6,755 nucleotides of DNA from NCBI GenBank assembly GCA_036375895.1, contig DASVBJ010000151.1, forward strand, positions 1-6,755, given 5' to 3'. Both the position numbers and the translations under genes were made by a program. The notes under the pieces are model-generated. The model was given only the letters and a program-made list of their open reading frames with translations. It was not told the origin of the DNA and searched no databases. Below, piece after piece: positions 1-6,077 of the stretch (positions are counted from its first letter, which is position 1; each line of letters opens with the position of its first letter). The stretch comes from DASVBJ01 sp036375895. Its GTDB lineage: Bacteria > Actinomycetota > Actinomycetes > JACCUZ01.

Positions 1-33
1 GCCCGCCCCCCGCGCGCCGCCCCCCTTCCCCGT

Positions 34-79
34 CAGCGATCATGCACGTTCCGTCGCGACGGAACGTGCATGATCGCTG
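34..79. repeat. Perfect 46-bp palindrome, possible terminator of the S9 peptidase gene
   Basis: The 23-bp left arm (34-56, beginning CAGCGATCATGCACG) is followed with no spacer by its exact reverse complement (57-79, ending CGTGCATGATCGCTG). The centre is CGTCG|CGACG. After one mismatch pair (33/80), four further pairs (29-32 with 81-84) could extend the stem. As RNA it would fold into a very stable hairpin with a four-base CGCG loop. It lies 32 bp past the stop of the minus-strand peptidase gene, so intrinsic termination of that transcript, perhaps bidirectional, is a reasonable inference. No T-tract follows on either strand, which is common for actinobacterial hairpins. It could instead be one copy of a dispersed palindromic repeat or a protein-binding site. 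The palindrome itself is certain; its role is not. Confidence 0.75.
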
Positions 80-111
80 CCGGGACGGGGGGCGTTACCC
101 GGTTGTTGGCG

Positions 112-1944
112 TTACTCGACCCGGCCGCCGAGGTGCTCGGCGAGGAACCGTTCGGCGGCCTCGTAGAACACCTCCCGGTTCTCCGGCTTGGCGAGGCCGT
201 GCCCCTCGTCCGGGAACAGCAGGTAGTCGTGCGGCAGGCCCTTCTCGGCCAGCGCCGCGACGATCTGCTCCGCCTCGGCCTGCTTGACCCGGGGGTCGTT
301 GGCGCCCTGCGCGACGAGCACGGGGATGCGGATCTTGTCCACGTGCGCCAGCGGCGAGCGGTCCCAGAGCATGTCCCGCTCGGTCTCGAGGTGGCCGACC
401 CGCTGGTAGAGCATCGCCCGCATCGGCGCCCAGTAGTCGGGGATCGAGGCGAGCAGCGTCAGCAGGTTCGACGGCCCCACCAGGTCGATGGCGCAGCGGA
501 ACACGTCGGGCGTGAAGGCGGCCCCGGCCAGGGCGGCGTACCCGCCGTACGAGCCGCCCATGATGCCGACCCGGTCGCGGTCCACCCAGCCCTGGCCGAC
601 CAGGTGGTCGACCGCGTCGACCAGGTCGTCGTGCATCGCCCGGCCCCACTGCTTGTCGCCCGCGGCCAGGAACGCCTTGCCGTAGCCCGTCGAGCCCCGG
701 TAGTTGACCTGCACGCAGACGTAGCCGCGGTTGGCCAGCCACTGCGCGTCCGGCCCGTAGCCCCACCGGTCGCGCACCCACGGGCCGCCGTGCACGTCGA
801 GCACCGCGGGCAGCCCCGACCGGTCGACGCCCCGCGGGAAGGTGAGGTAGCCGTGCACGGTGAGCCCGTCGCGCGCGGTGAACGAGAACGGCTCCATCGG
901 GCTCAACTCGTACTCGTCGAGCGCGTCCTTGTGCGCGAAGAGGTACGTCGTGTCGCCGGACCCACGGTCGTAGAGGTGGTAGCGGGTGGGCCCGTCGGAC
1001 GTGGCGAGGGACACCAGCCACCTCGCGTCGGACCGCTCCTGCCGGCCCACCGACAGCTCGCCGTCGCCGAGCGCACGCAGGCGCTCGAGGTCGGGCTCGA
1101 TGGCCGGGTCGGTGGCGACCACGCGCAGCCGGGCCTCGTCGTAGACGACAGCCTGCGGCTCGCGGGTCTCGGGGTGGCGCCAGACGTCGGCCACGTCGTA
1201 CTGCTCGTCCTCGGCGACGATGCTGGCCGACTCGTCTGTCATGTCCAGCCGGACCAGGCGCGTGGCGTTGGCGTCCAGCGACGTGAGCAGGTACAGCGCG
1301 TCCCCGGCCCGGTTGAACCCGACGGCCTCGGTGGTCGTGGCGTCCTCGGCCGGGATCTCGAGCATCGGCTCGAAGTCGTCGCCGACCCGGCGCATGAGGA
1401 CCATGCTGCCGTCGGCCTGCATGGTGAAGCCGCCCCGGGCCTGCAGGTCGGTGTCGACCAGCCACGAGACGAAGCCGGGGTTCTCGAGCTCCTTGGTCAG
1501 CGCACCGGTCGCGATGTCGAGGCGGTACAGGTCGTGCAGCTGCGGGTTGTCCGCGTTGAGCCCGACCAGGATCGTGCCGGGGTGCCAGCGGTTGTGGGCC
1601 AGGATCTGCGCGTGGACCTTCTCCGCCGGCGTGAGCAGCCGGGTCTCGCCGCTGGTCAGGTCGAGGGCGTAGAGCCGCCAGTCCTCGTTGCCCTGGTCGT
1701 CCTGCAGGTAGACCAGGTGCCGGTCGTCGTGGCAGAACAGGTAGTCGCGGACCCCGCGGTCCCGGTCGTGGGTGACCGCCACCGCCCCCTCGGCGCCGGC
1801 GTCGGCCGGGCCGACCCACACGTTCAGCACGCCGTCCTCCGGCGCCACGAAGCCCAGCCGGGTGCCGTCGGGTGACAGGGTCGGGGCCATCCGGTCCGGG
1901 TTGCCGTAGAGCACCGAGCGGGGGATCAGCGGGGGAAGAGCCAT
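112..1944 (-). CDS. S9 family serine peptidase (prolyl oligopeptidase / acylaminoacyl-peptidase type)
   Basis: This 610-residue protein is predicted to hydrolyse short peptides, typically oligopeptides or N-acylated peptides, in the cytoplasm. No signal peptide or membrane segment is visible. The N-terminal half (about 1-345) has the repeating strand pattern and SPDG-type motifs of a beta-propeller that gates access to the active site. The C-terminal alpha/beta-hydrolase domain (about 350-605) has HGGP at 385-388 and NYRGSTGYG at about 414-422. The nucleophile is Ser465 in GGSYGGY, the acid is Asp550 in GANDPRV and the base is His582 in DEGHGL, so the triad is intact and the enzyme is probably active. 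Length is normal for the family. The ATG at 1944 is favoured because the opening PPLIPRSVLYGNP resembles family N-termini. The stop is TAA at 112-114. It stands alone on the minus strand, divergent from dinG. The exact substrate cannot be read from the sequence. Confidence 0.93.
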   Translation of the reverse strand: MALPPLIPRSVLYGNPDRMAPTLSPDGTRLGFVAPEDGVLNVWVGPADAGAEGAVAVTHDRDRGVRDYLFCHDDRHLVYLQDDQGNEDWRLYALDLTSGETRLLTPAEKVHAQILAHNRWHPGTILVGLNADNPQLHDLYRLDIATGALTKELENPGFVSWLVDTDLQARGGFTMQADGSMVLMRRVGDDFEPMLEIPAEDATTTEAVGFNRAGDALYLLTSLDANATRLVRLDMTDESASIVAEDEQYDVADVWRHPETREPQAVVYDEARLRVVATDPAIEPDLERLRALGDGELSVGRQERSDARWLVSLATSDGPTRYHLYDRGSGDTTYLFAHKDALDEYELSPMEPFSFTARDGLTVHGYLTFPRGVDRSGLPAVLDVHGGPWVRDRWGYGPDAQWLANRGYVCVQVNYRGSTGYGKAFLAAGDKQWGRAMHDDLVDAVDHLVGQGWVDRDRVGIMGGSYGGYAALAGAAFTPDVFRCAIDLVGPSNLLTLLASIPDYWAPMRAMLYQRVGHLETERDMLWDRSPLAHVDKIRIPVLVAQGANDPRVKQAEAEQIVAALAEKGLPHDYLLFPDEGHGLAKPENREVFYEAAERFLAEHLGGRVE

Positions 1945-1951
1945 GCGCCCG

Positions 1952-1957
1952 ACCCTA
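1952..1957 (-). promoter_or_regulatory. Candidate -10 element (TAGGGT) for the S9 peptidase gene, probably leaderless
   Basis: Read on the minus strand, TAGGGT fits the actinobacterial TANNNT -10 pattern. It ends seven bases before the ATG at 1944, so transcription would begin at or next to the start codon. No Shine-Dalgarno sequence sits at a usable distance, which agrees with a leaderless message. No recognisable TTGACA-like -35 lies 17-18 bp upstream. This is a prediction from spacing and a short motif only. Confidence 0.4.
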
Positions 1958-1996
1958 ACTGCCGCCCGCTGACCCGCCCGCAGGGTCGTCGGGCCC

Positions 1997-2010
1997 CGGC
2001 TGTGCAGCCG
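1997..2010. promoter_or_regulatory. Interrupted palindrome in the divergent intergenic region, possible operator
   Basis: CGGCTG and CAGCCG are exact reverse complements separated by TG, giving a 14-bp dyad. It lies between the two candidate -10 elements, 27 bp upstream of the dinG one and 39 bp upstream of the peptidase one. That position would suit a shared operator. In DNA this GC-rich, a 6-bp arm can occur by chance, so confidence is low. It does not resemble a LexA (SOS) box. Confidence 0.2.
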
Positions 2011-2037
2011 TCGGCGCTCGGCGGCCGCAACGCGGGA

Positions 2038-2043
2038 TAGCCT
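2038..2043 (+). promoter_or_regulatory. Candidate -10 element (TAGCCT) for the dinG operon, probably leaderless
   Basis: TAGCCT matches TANNNT and is followed by eight bases and then the GTG start at 2052, placing the predicted transcription start at or very near the start codon. The only G-rich run before the GTG (2045-2049) is two bases from it, too close for a ribosome binding site, so leaderless translation is the simplest reading. No clear -35 is visible. No SOS-type LexA operator is seen between 1945 and 2051, so SOS control as known for Escherichia coli dinG is not supported here. Confidence 0.4.
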
Positions 2044-2051
2044 CGGGGGTC

Positions 2052-4001
2052 GTGCCCGCCGCCGAGACCACCCGCGCCGAGACGCCGGGAGTGCGCGAGC
2101 TGCTCGCCGCCGCCGTCGCGGCCCTGGGCGGCTCGGAGCGACCCGGCCAGGTGCGCATGGCCGAGGCGGTCGAGGCCGCGATGCGTGACGGCACGCACCT
2201 GCTCGTGCAGGCCGGCACCGGCACCGGCAAGTCGCTCGCCTACCTCGTGCCCGCCCTGCTCCACGACGGGCCGGTGGTGGTCGCCACCGCCACGATCGCG
2301 CTGCAGAACCAGGTCGTCGACCGTGACCTGCCCGCGCTCGTCGACGCGGTGGAGCCGCTGCTCGGGCGCCGCCCGGCGTACGCCATCCTCAAGGGCCGCT
2401 CGAACTACCTGTGCAAGAACAAGGTGTACGGCGGGATGCCGGACGATCCGGAGGACGGCCTGTTCGACCCGGCCCCGACGACGGCGCTCGGCCGCGACGT
2501 CGTGCGGCTGCGGGAGTGGGCCGACGAGACGCCGACCGGCGACCGCGACGAGCTCGACCCCGGGGTGTCCGACCGGGCCTGGCGGCAGGTGAGCGTCACG
2601 GCCCGCGAGTGCCTCGGCGCGGCCCGCTGCCCGTTCGGCGCGGAGTGCTTCCCCGAGCAGGCGCGGGAGCGTGCGGCGGTCGCCGAGGTCGTGGTCACCA
2701 ACCACGCCCTGCTCGCCATCGACGCGCTGGAGAGCTTCGCGGTGCTGCCCGAGCACGACATCGTGATCGTGGACGAGGCCCACGAGCTCGTCGACCGGGT
2801 GACCGGGGTCGCGACCGACGAGCTGACCCCGGCGGCGGTCGAGCGCGCGGCCGCCCGGGCCCGCCGGCTCGTCGACGACACGGAGGACCTGGCCGACGCG
2901 GCGGCCGCGCTGGAGACTGCGCTGGCCGGGCTGCCGGAGGGGCGGCTGGTCGAGCTGCCCGAGCAGCTCGCGACCGCCGTCGCCCTGGTGCGTGACGCCG
3001 CCCGCCAGGTGCAGTCCGACCTCGGCAGGGTCAAGGGCGCCGACGACGGCGCGAAGAAGGTCGCCCAGGCCGCGGTCGGCACCGTGCACGAGACGGCGGA
3101 GCGGATCGCCGCGCACTCGCCCTACGACGTCGCCTGGCTCGGCCTGGACCATCGGCAGGGGCGCAGCCGGCCGGTGGTTCGGGTCGCTCCGCTCACCGTC
3201 AACGGCCTGTTGCGGGAGGCGCTGTTCGGAGAGCGGTCGGTCGTGCTCACCAGCGCCACGCTGGAGCTCGGCGGCAGCTTCGACGCGGTCGCCCGCCAGA
3301 TCGGCCTCACCGGCGAGGACGCCCCCGAGTGGCAGGGCCTCGACGTCGGCTCACCGTTCGACTACCCCCGGCAGGGCATCCTCTACGTCGCGCGCCGCCT
3401 GCCGCCGCCCGGCCGGGACGGCACCTCACCCCAGGCCCTCGACGAGCTGGCCGCCCTCGTCGAGGCCGCCGGTGGCCGCACGCTCGGGCTCTTCTCCTCG
3501 ACGCGGGCGGCGCAGTCCGCCGCCGAGGCGATGCGCGAGCGCCTCGACGTACCCGTCCTGTGCCAGGGCGAGGACCGGACGGCGGCGCTGGTGCGGCAGT
3601 TCGCGGCCGACCCGGCCACCTGCCTCTTCGGCACGCTCTCGCTCTGGCAGGGCGTGGACGTGCCCGGGCCGGCCTGCCAGCTCGTGGTGATCGACCGCAT
3701 CCCGTTCCCGCGGCCGGACGACCCGCTCATGTCGGCCCGGGCGCAGGCCGTGACCGACGCCGGCGGCAACGGCTTCATGGCCGTGTCGGCGACGTACGCC
3801 GCCCTGCGGCTCGCGCAGGGTGCCGGCCGGCTCGTCCGCACCACCGCCGACCGAGGTGTGGTGGCGGTGCTCGACTCGCGGCTGCACACGGCCCGGTACG
3901 CCGGGTTCCTGCGCTCCTCGCTGCCCCCGTTCTGGTTCACCACCGACCACGATGCCGTGGTCGGTGCGCTCCGGCGGCTGGACCTGGCCGCGGGCGGGTA
4001 G
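2052..4001 (+). CDS. dinG: DinG/XPD-like ATP-dependent DNA helicase with an Fe-S cluster
   Basis: This 649-residue superfamily 2 helicase belongs to the DinG/YoaA/XPD group, which unwinds DNA 5' to 3' and clears structures such as R-loops, forks and, for some homologues, G-quadruplexes. A Q-motif-like RPGQVRM (30-36) precedes Walker A AGTGTGKS (54-61, Lys60). TATIALQNQ is motif Ia. Four cysteines, Cys121, Cys187, Cys193 and Cys199, are placed to ligate a 4Fe-4S cluster. DEAH is at 241-244, LTSATL at 399-404, WQGVDVPG from 532 and QGAGRLVR at 589-596. All core motifs are intact. There is no N-terminal DnaQ-like exonuclease domain, so it matches the shorter DinG form found in mycobacteria rather than the nuclease-fused Firmicute form. 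Start is GTG at 2052. The TAG stop at 3999-4001 lies nine bases before the ligase gene, suggesting co-transcription. Confidence 0.93.
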   Translation: MPAAETTRAETPGVRELLAAAVAALGGSERPGQVRMAEAVEAAMRDGTHLLVQAGTGTGKSLAYLVPALLHDGPVVVATATIALQNQVVDRDLPALVDAVEPLLGRRPAYAILKGRSNYLCKNKVYGGMPDDPEDGLFDPAPTTALGRDVVRLREWADETPTGDRDELDPGVSDRAWRQVSVTARECLGAARCPFGAECFPEQARERAAVAEVVVTNHALLAIDALESFAVLPEHDIVIVDEAHELVDRVTGVATDELTPAAVERAAARARRLVDDTEDLADAAAALETALAGLPEGRLVELPEQLATAVALVRDAARQVQSDLGRVKGADDGAKKVAQAAVGTVHETAERIAAHSPYDVAWLGLDHRQGRSRPVVRVAPLTVNGLLREALFGERSVVLTSATLELGGSFDAVARQIGLTGEDAPEWQGLDVGSPFDYPRQGILYVARRLPPPGRDGTSPQALDELAALVEAAGGRTLGLFSSTRAAQSAAEAMRERLDVPVLCQGEDRTAALVRQFAADPATCLFGTLSLWQGVDVPGPACQLVVIDRIPFPRPDDPLMSARAQAVTDAGGNGFMAVSATYAALRLAQGAGRLVRTTADRGVVAVLDSRLHTARYAGFLRSSLPPFWFTTDHDAVVGALRRLDLAAGG

Positions 4002-4005
4002 GGGG
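4000..4005 (+). promoter_or_regulatory. Ribosome binding site of the ligase gene, overlapping the dinG stop codon
   Basis: AGGGGG begins within the TAG stop of dinG and ends five bases before the GTG at 4011. The position is good for a Shine-Dalgarno element. Because ribosomes terminating on dinG cover it, translation of the two genes is probably coupled. It supports GTG 4011 as the true start. Confidence 0.55.
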
Positions 4006-4010
4006 CCGGT

Positions 4011-5453
4011 GTGCCGGACAAGCTGACCACGTACCGCGGCAAGCGGGACCGCCGTCGGACCCCCGAGCCGGTCCCGCCCGAGGGCCCGCTGCCCACCGGC
4101 GGCGACGACACGTTCGTCATCCAGGAGCACCACGCGCGCCGCCTGCACTGGGACTTCCGGCTCGAGCGCGACGGGGTGCTGGTGTCGTGGGCTGTCCCGA
4201 AGGGCATGCCCGACGACCCGGCCCGAAACCACCTGGCCGTGCACACCGAGGACCACCCGCTGGAGTACGCGTCGTTCGCCGGCGACATCCCGAAGGGGGA
4301 GTACGGCGGCGGCCGGGTGACCGTCTGGGACCGCGGCACGTACACCTGCGAGAAGTGGACCGACCGTGAGGTCAAGGTCGTGCTGCAGGGCAGCCGCGTC
4401 GCGGGCCGCTTCGCGCTCTTCCGCACGAACGGCGACGACTGGATGATCCACCGCATGGACCCGCCTTCCGATGTGGACGCCGAGCCGATGCCCGACCTCG
4501 TCAGGCCGATGCTGGCGACCACCGGTGACCTGCCCGCCGCCCGGGAGGAGGACCGGTGGGCCTTCGAGATGAAGTGGGACGGCGTGCGGGCCGTCGTGTA
4601 CGTCGACCGCGGCACCGTGCGGGTCATGACGCGCAACGACCGTGAGGTGGTGGCGACCTACCCCGAGCTGCGCGGCCTGGCCGAGGCGCTCGGGTCGCGT
4701 CGTGCCGTGCTCGACGGCGAGATCGTCGCGTTCGACGAGAACGGCCGGCCGTCCTTCGGCACCCTGCAGCAGCGCATGCACGTGCAGCGGCCTTCGGCGT
4801 CGCTCCGCGACCAGGTGCCGGTCACCTTCCTGGCCTTCGACGTGATGTACCTCGACGGCGAGTCGCTGCTCAAGAGGACGTACGACGAGCGCCGCGCCGC
4901 GCTCGAGTCCCTCGGGCTGGACGGACCGAGGTGGGTGACCCCACCCGCGTTCGAAGGTGACGGCGCGGCGGCCAGCAAGGCCTCCCGGGACCAGGGCCTC
5001 GAGGGGGTGCTCGCCAAGCGCCGCGACTCGACGTACGAGCCGGGACGTCGCTCGCGCTCCTGGGTGAAGGTCAAGCACTTCCTGGCCCAGGAGGTGGTCA
5101 TCGGCGGCTGGAAGCCGGGGGAGGGGCGCCGCAAGGGCGGCATCGGGTCGCTGCTGCTGGGCGTGCACGACCCGGAGTCGGGCGAGCTGCGCTACGCCGG
5201 TCACGTCGGCACCGGCTTCACCGTGCGGATGCTCGACGACCTGGAGGCGCGGCTGCGGCCGTTGACCCGCAAGACCCCGCCGTTCACCGACGAGGTGCCC
5301 CGGGCGCAGGCCAGGGACGCCCGATGGGTGACGCCGAGGCTGGTCGGGGAAGTAGCGTTCAGCGAGTGGACGAGGGACGGCCGGCTGCGCCACCCGTCGT
5401 GGCGCGGGCTGCGGCCCGACAAGTCGGCGGCGGAGGTGCGGCCGGAGTCGTGA
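4011..5453 (+). CDS. ligD: LigD-type 3'-phosphoesterase / ATP-dependent DNA ligase (PE-LIG, no polymerase domain)
   Basis: This 480-residue protein joins two of the three LigD modules. The N-terminal phosphoesterase domain (about 30-155) cleans 3' ends by removing ribonucleotides and 3'-phosphates. Its expected catalytic and metal-binding residues are present: His40, His46, Asp48, Arg50, His82 and Tyr86, in IQEHHARRLHWDFRLE and EDHPLEYASF. After a linker, the ligase module (about 165-475) has motif I EMKWDGVR with Lys188 as the AMP-accepting lysine, DGE at 235-237, FDVMYLDG from 276, EGVLAKR from 331 and WVKVKH at 351-356. An OB-fold domain follows, ending in RHPSWRGLRPDK. Both activities look intact. 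The primase-polymerase module of full LigD is absent and no Ku gene is in view, so those partners would have to be elsewhere. It sits between dinG (9-bp gap) and the PEBP lipoprotein gene (4-bp overlap). The symbol reflects domain content, not proven orthology to three-domain LigD. Confidence 0.92.
   Translation: MPDKLTTYRGKRDRRRTPEPVPPEGPLPTGGDDTFVIQEHHARRLHWDFRLERDGVLVSWAVPKGMPDDPARNHLAVHTEDHPLEYASFAGDIPKGEYGGGRVTVWDRGTYTCEKWTDREVKVVLQGSRVAGRFALFRTNGDDWMIHRMDPPSDVDAEPMPDLVRPMLATTGDLPAAREEDRWAFEMKWDGVRAVVYVDRGTVRVMTRNDREVVATYPELRGLAEALGSRRAVLDGEIVAFDENGRPSFGTLQQRMHVQRPSASLRDQVPVTFLAFDVMYLDGESLLKRTYDERRAALESLGLDGPRWVTPPAFEGDGAAASKASRDQGLEGVLAKRRDSTYEPGRRSRSWVKVKHFLAQEVVIGGWKPGEGRRKGGIGSLLLGVHDPESGELRYAGHVGTGFTVRMLDDLEARLRPLTRKTPPFTDEVPRAQARDARWVTPRLVGEVAFSEWTRDGRLRHPSWRGLRPDKSAAEVRPES
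5432..5438 (+). promoter_or_regulatory. Probable ribosome binding site for the PEBP lipoprotein gene, inside the ligase coding sequence
   Basis: GGAGGTG is close to the ideal anti-16S match but ends 11 bases before the GTG at 5450, somewhat long. A second GGAG at 5444-5447 is only two bases away, which is too close. Together with the GTGA start/stop overlap, the arrangement suggests initiation mostly by re-initiating ribosomes from the ligase gene. Confidence 0.4.
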
Positions 5454-5998
5454 CGTGGCGGCGGGCCACGCTCGCCGGCCTGCTGGCCCTGTCGCTGGCC
5501 GCCACCGGCTGCGGCGGCGGGGGGCCGGACGAGCCGGGTCGCGAGGTCCGGTCGGCGCTCACCGTCTCCAGCACCGCCTTCGCCGACGGCAACGCCATCC
5601 CGTCCCGGTTCACCTGCAAGGGCCGAGACGTCTCGCCGGCCCTGGAGTGGTCGGGCGTGCCGGCCGGCGCGGCGGCTCTTGCCCTGGTCGTCGCCGACCC
5701 CGACGCGCCGCGCGGCACCTACTACCACTGGGTGGTGCTGGACATCGACCGGTCCGCGACGGGCGTCCCGGAGGGTGCGGTCCCCGGCCGCGGGCGGCAG
5801 GCCGAGAACAGCGCCGGCCACCCGGCGTACGACGGGCCGTGCCCGCCGAGCGGCACCCACCACTACCGGTTCACGGTCTACGCGCTGCGGTCCCGCACCG
5901 GCCTCGGCGACGGCGCCGCGCTGGACAAGGCGTTGTCCGCGATCGACCAGCGCGCGGTGGCGAAGGGCGTCCTGACCGGCACGTACGCCGCGGACTGA
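5450..5998 (+). CDS. YbhB/YbcL (PEBP) family protein, predicted lipoprotein
   Basis: The protein is 182 residues from GTG 5450. This start is preferred over longer in-frame versions reaching back into the ligase gene because it puts a complete lipoprotein signal at the N-terminus: two arginines (4-5), a hydrophobic stretch (about 6-19) and a lipobox-like AATGC with Cys21 as the predicted lipidated residue, then a Gly-rich linker. The mature domain shows the phosphatidylethanolamine-binding-protein signatures DPDAP (83-87), HW (93-94), GPCPP (129-133) and HHYRFTVYAL (137-146), which line the anion/ligand pocket. It is probably anchored to the outer face of the membrane. PEBP-like bacterial proteins have poorly defined roles, so ligand and function are unknown. 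Its start overlaps the ligase stop (GTGA), implying translational coupling. Ala rather than Leu/Val/Ile at lipobox position -3 is slightly unusual. Cys56 and Cys131 might form a disulfide in the exported protein. Confidence 0.88.
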   Translation: MTWRRATLAGLLALSLAATGCGGGGPDEPGREVRSALTVSSTAFADGNAIPSRFTCKGRDVSPALEWSGVPAGAAALALVVADPDAPRGTYYHWVVLDIDRSATGVPEGAVPGRGRQAENSAGHPAYDGPCPPSGTHHYRFTVYALRSRTGLGDGAALDKALSAIDQRAVAKGVLTGTYAAD

Positions 5999-6007
5999 GC
6001 GTCACAG

Positions 6008-6026
6008 CGGGGGTCCCGAGGCCCCG
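6008..6026 (+). terminator. Weak GC hairpin after the dinG-ligase-PEBP operon, possible terminator
   Basis: CGGGG (6008-6012) can pair with CCCCG (6022-6026) across a nine-base loop, ten bases past the TGA of the lipoprotein gene. The stem is short and no T-tract follows. Read-through into the M1 peptidase gene cannot be excluded. It could be incidental to the GC-rich composition. Confidence 0.2.
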
Positions 6027-6035
6027 ATTCCGCAG

Positions 6036-6041
6036 TAGCCT
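6036..6041 (+). promoter_or_regulatory. Candidate -10 element (TAGCCT) for the M1 peptidase gene
   Basis: The hexamer fits TANNNT and is identical, with the following CGG, to the proposed dinG -10 (2038-2046). A start of transcription about seven bases downstream would leave a leader of roughly 30 nt holding the ribosome binding site at 6063-6071. No convincing -35 is seen. GCCTCGG (6038-6044), overlapping this element, is the reverse complement of CCGAGGC at 6016-6022, so a small dyad spans the promoter. Confidence 0.35.
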
Positions 6042-6062
6042 CGGCACGTCAGCGTCTTCGCC

Positions 6063-6071
6063 GGGGAGGGG
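6063..6071 (+). promoter_or_regulatory. Ribosome binding site of the M1 peptidase gene
   Basis: GGGGAGGGG ends six bases before the ATG at 6078, a strong, well-spaced purine-rich Shine-Dalgarno. It decides the start in favour of ATG 6078, which also yields an intact signal peptide. Confidence 0.65.
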
Positions 6072-6077
6072 ACCGAC

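Noticed and set aside
91..115. GGCGTTAC direct repeat (91-98 and 108-115) at the end of the S9 peptidase gene
   Set aside because: Two 8-bp copies, 9 bp apart, one including the stop codon. They are too short to indicate a site duplication or attachment site, and no mobile gene is nearby.
95..1819. 574-codon minus-strand frame in another phase of the S9 peptidase gene
   Set aside because: The Arg/Pro/Gly/Ala-rich translation has no domain and is the out-of-phase reading of the true gene.
70..1875. 601-codon open frame on the plus strand opposite the S9 peptidase gene
   Set aside because: It is antisense to a gene with an intact catalytic triad and full family signature. Its translation is a low-complexity mix of R, V, G, P and H typical of high-GC shadow frames, with no recognisable motif.
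1945..2051. Possible SOS (LexA) control of dinG
   Set aside because: No GAAC-N4-GTTC-like operator is seen in the intergenic region. The 1997-2010 dyad has a different sequence.
3426..5393. 655-codon minus-strand open frame spanning the end of dinG and most of the ligase gene
   Set aside because: It crosses two real genes on the opposite strand, whose motifs are intact, and its own product resembles no family.
5324..5998. Longer version of the PEBP protein starting at 5324
   Set aside because: The added 42 residues overlap the ligase C-terminus, are low complexity and would bury the lipoprotein signal inside the chain. GTG 5450 gives a clean signal sequence and a classic GTGA overlap.
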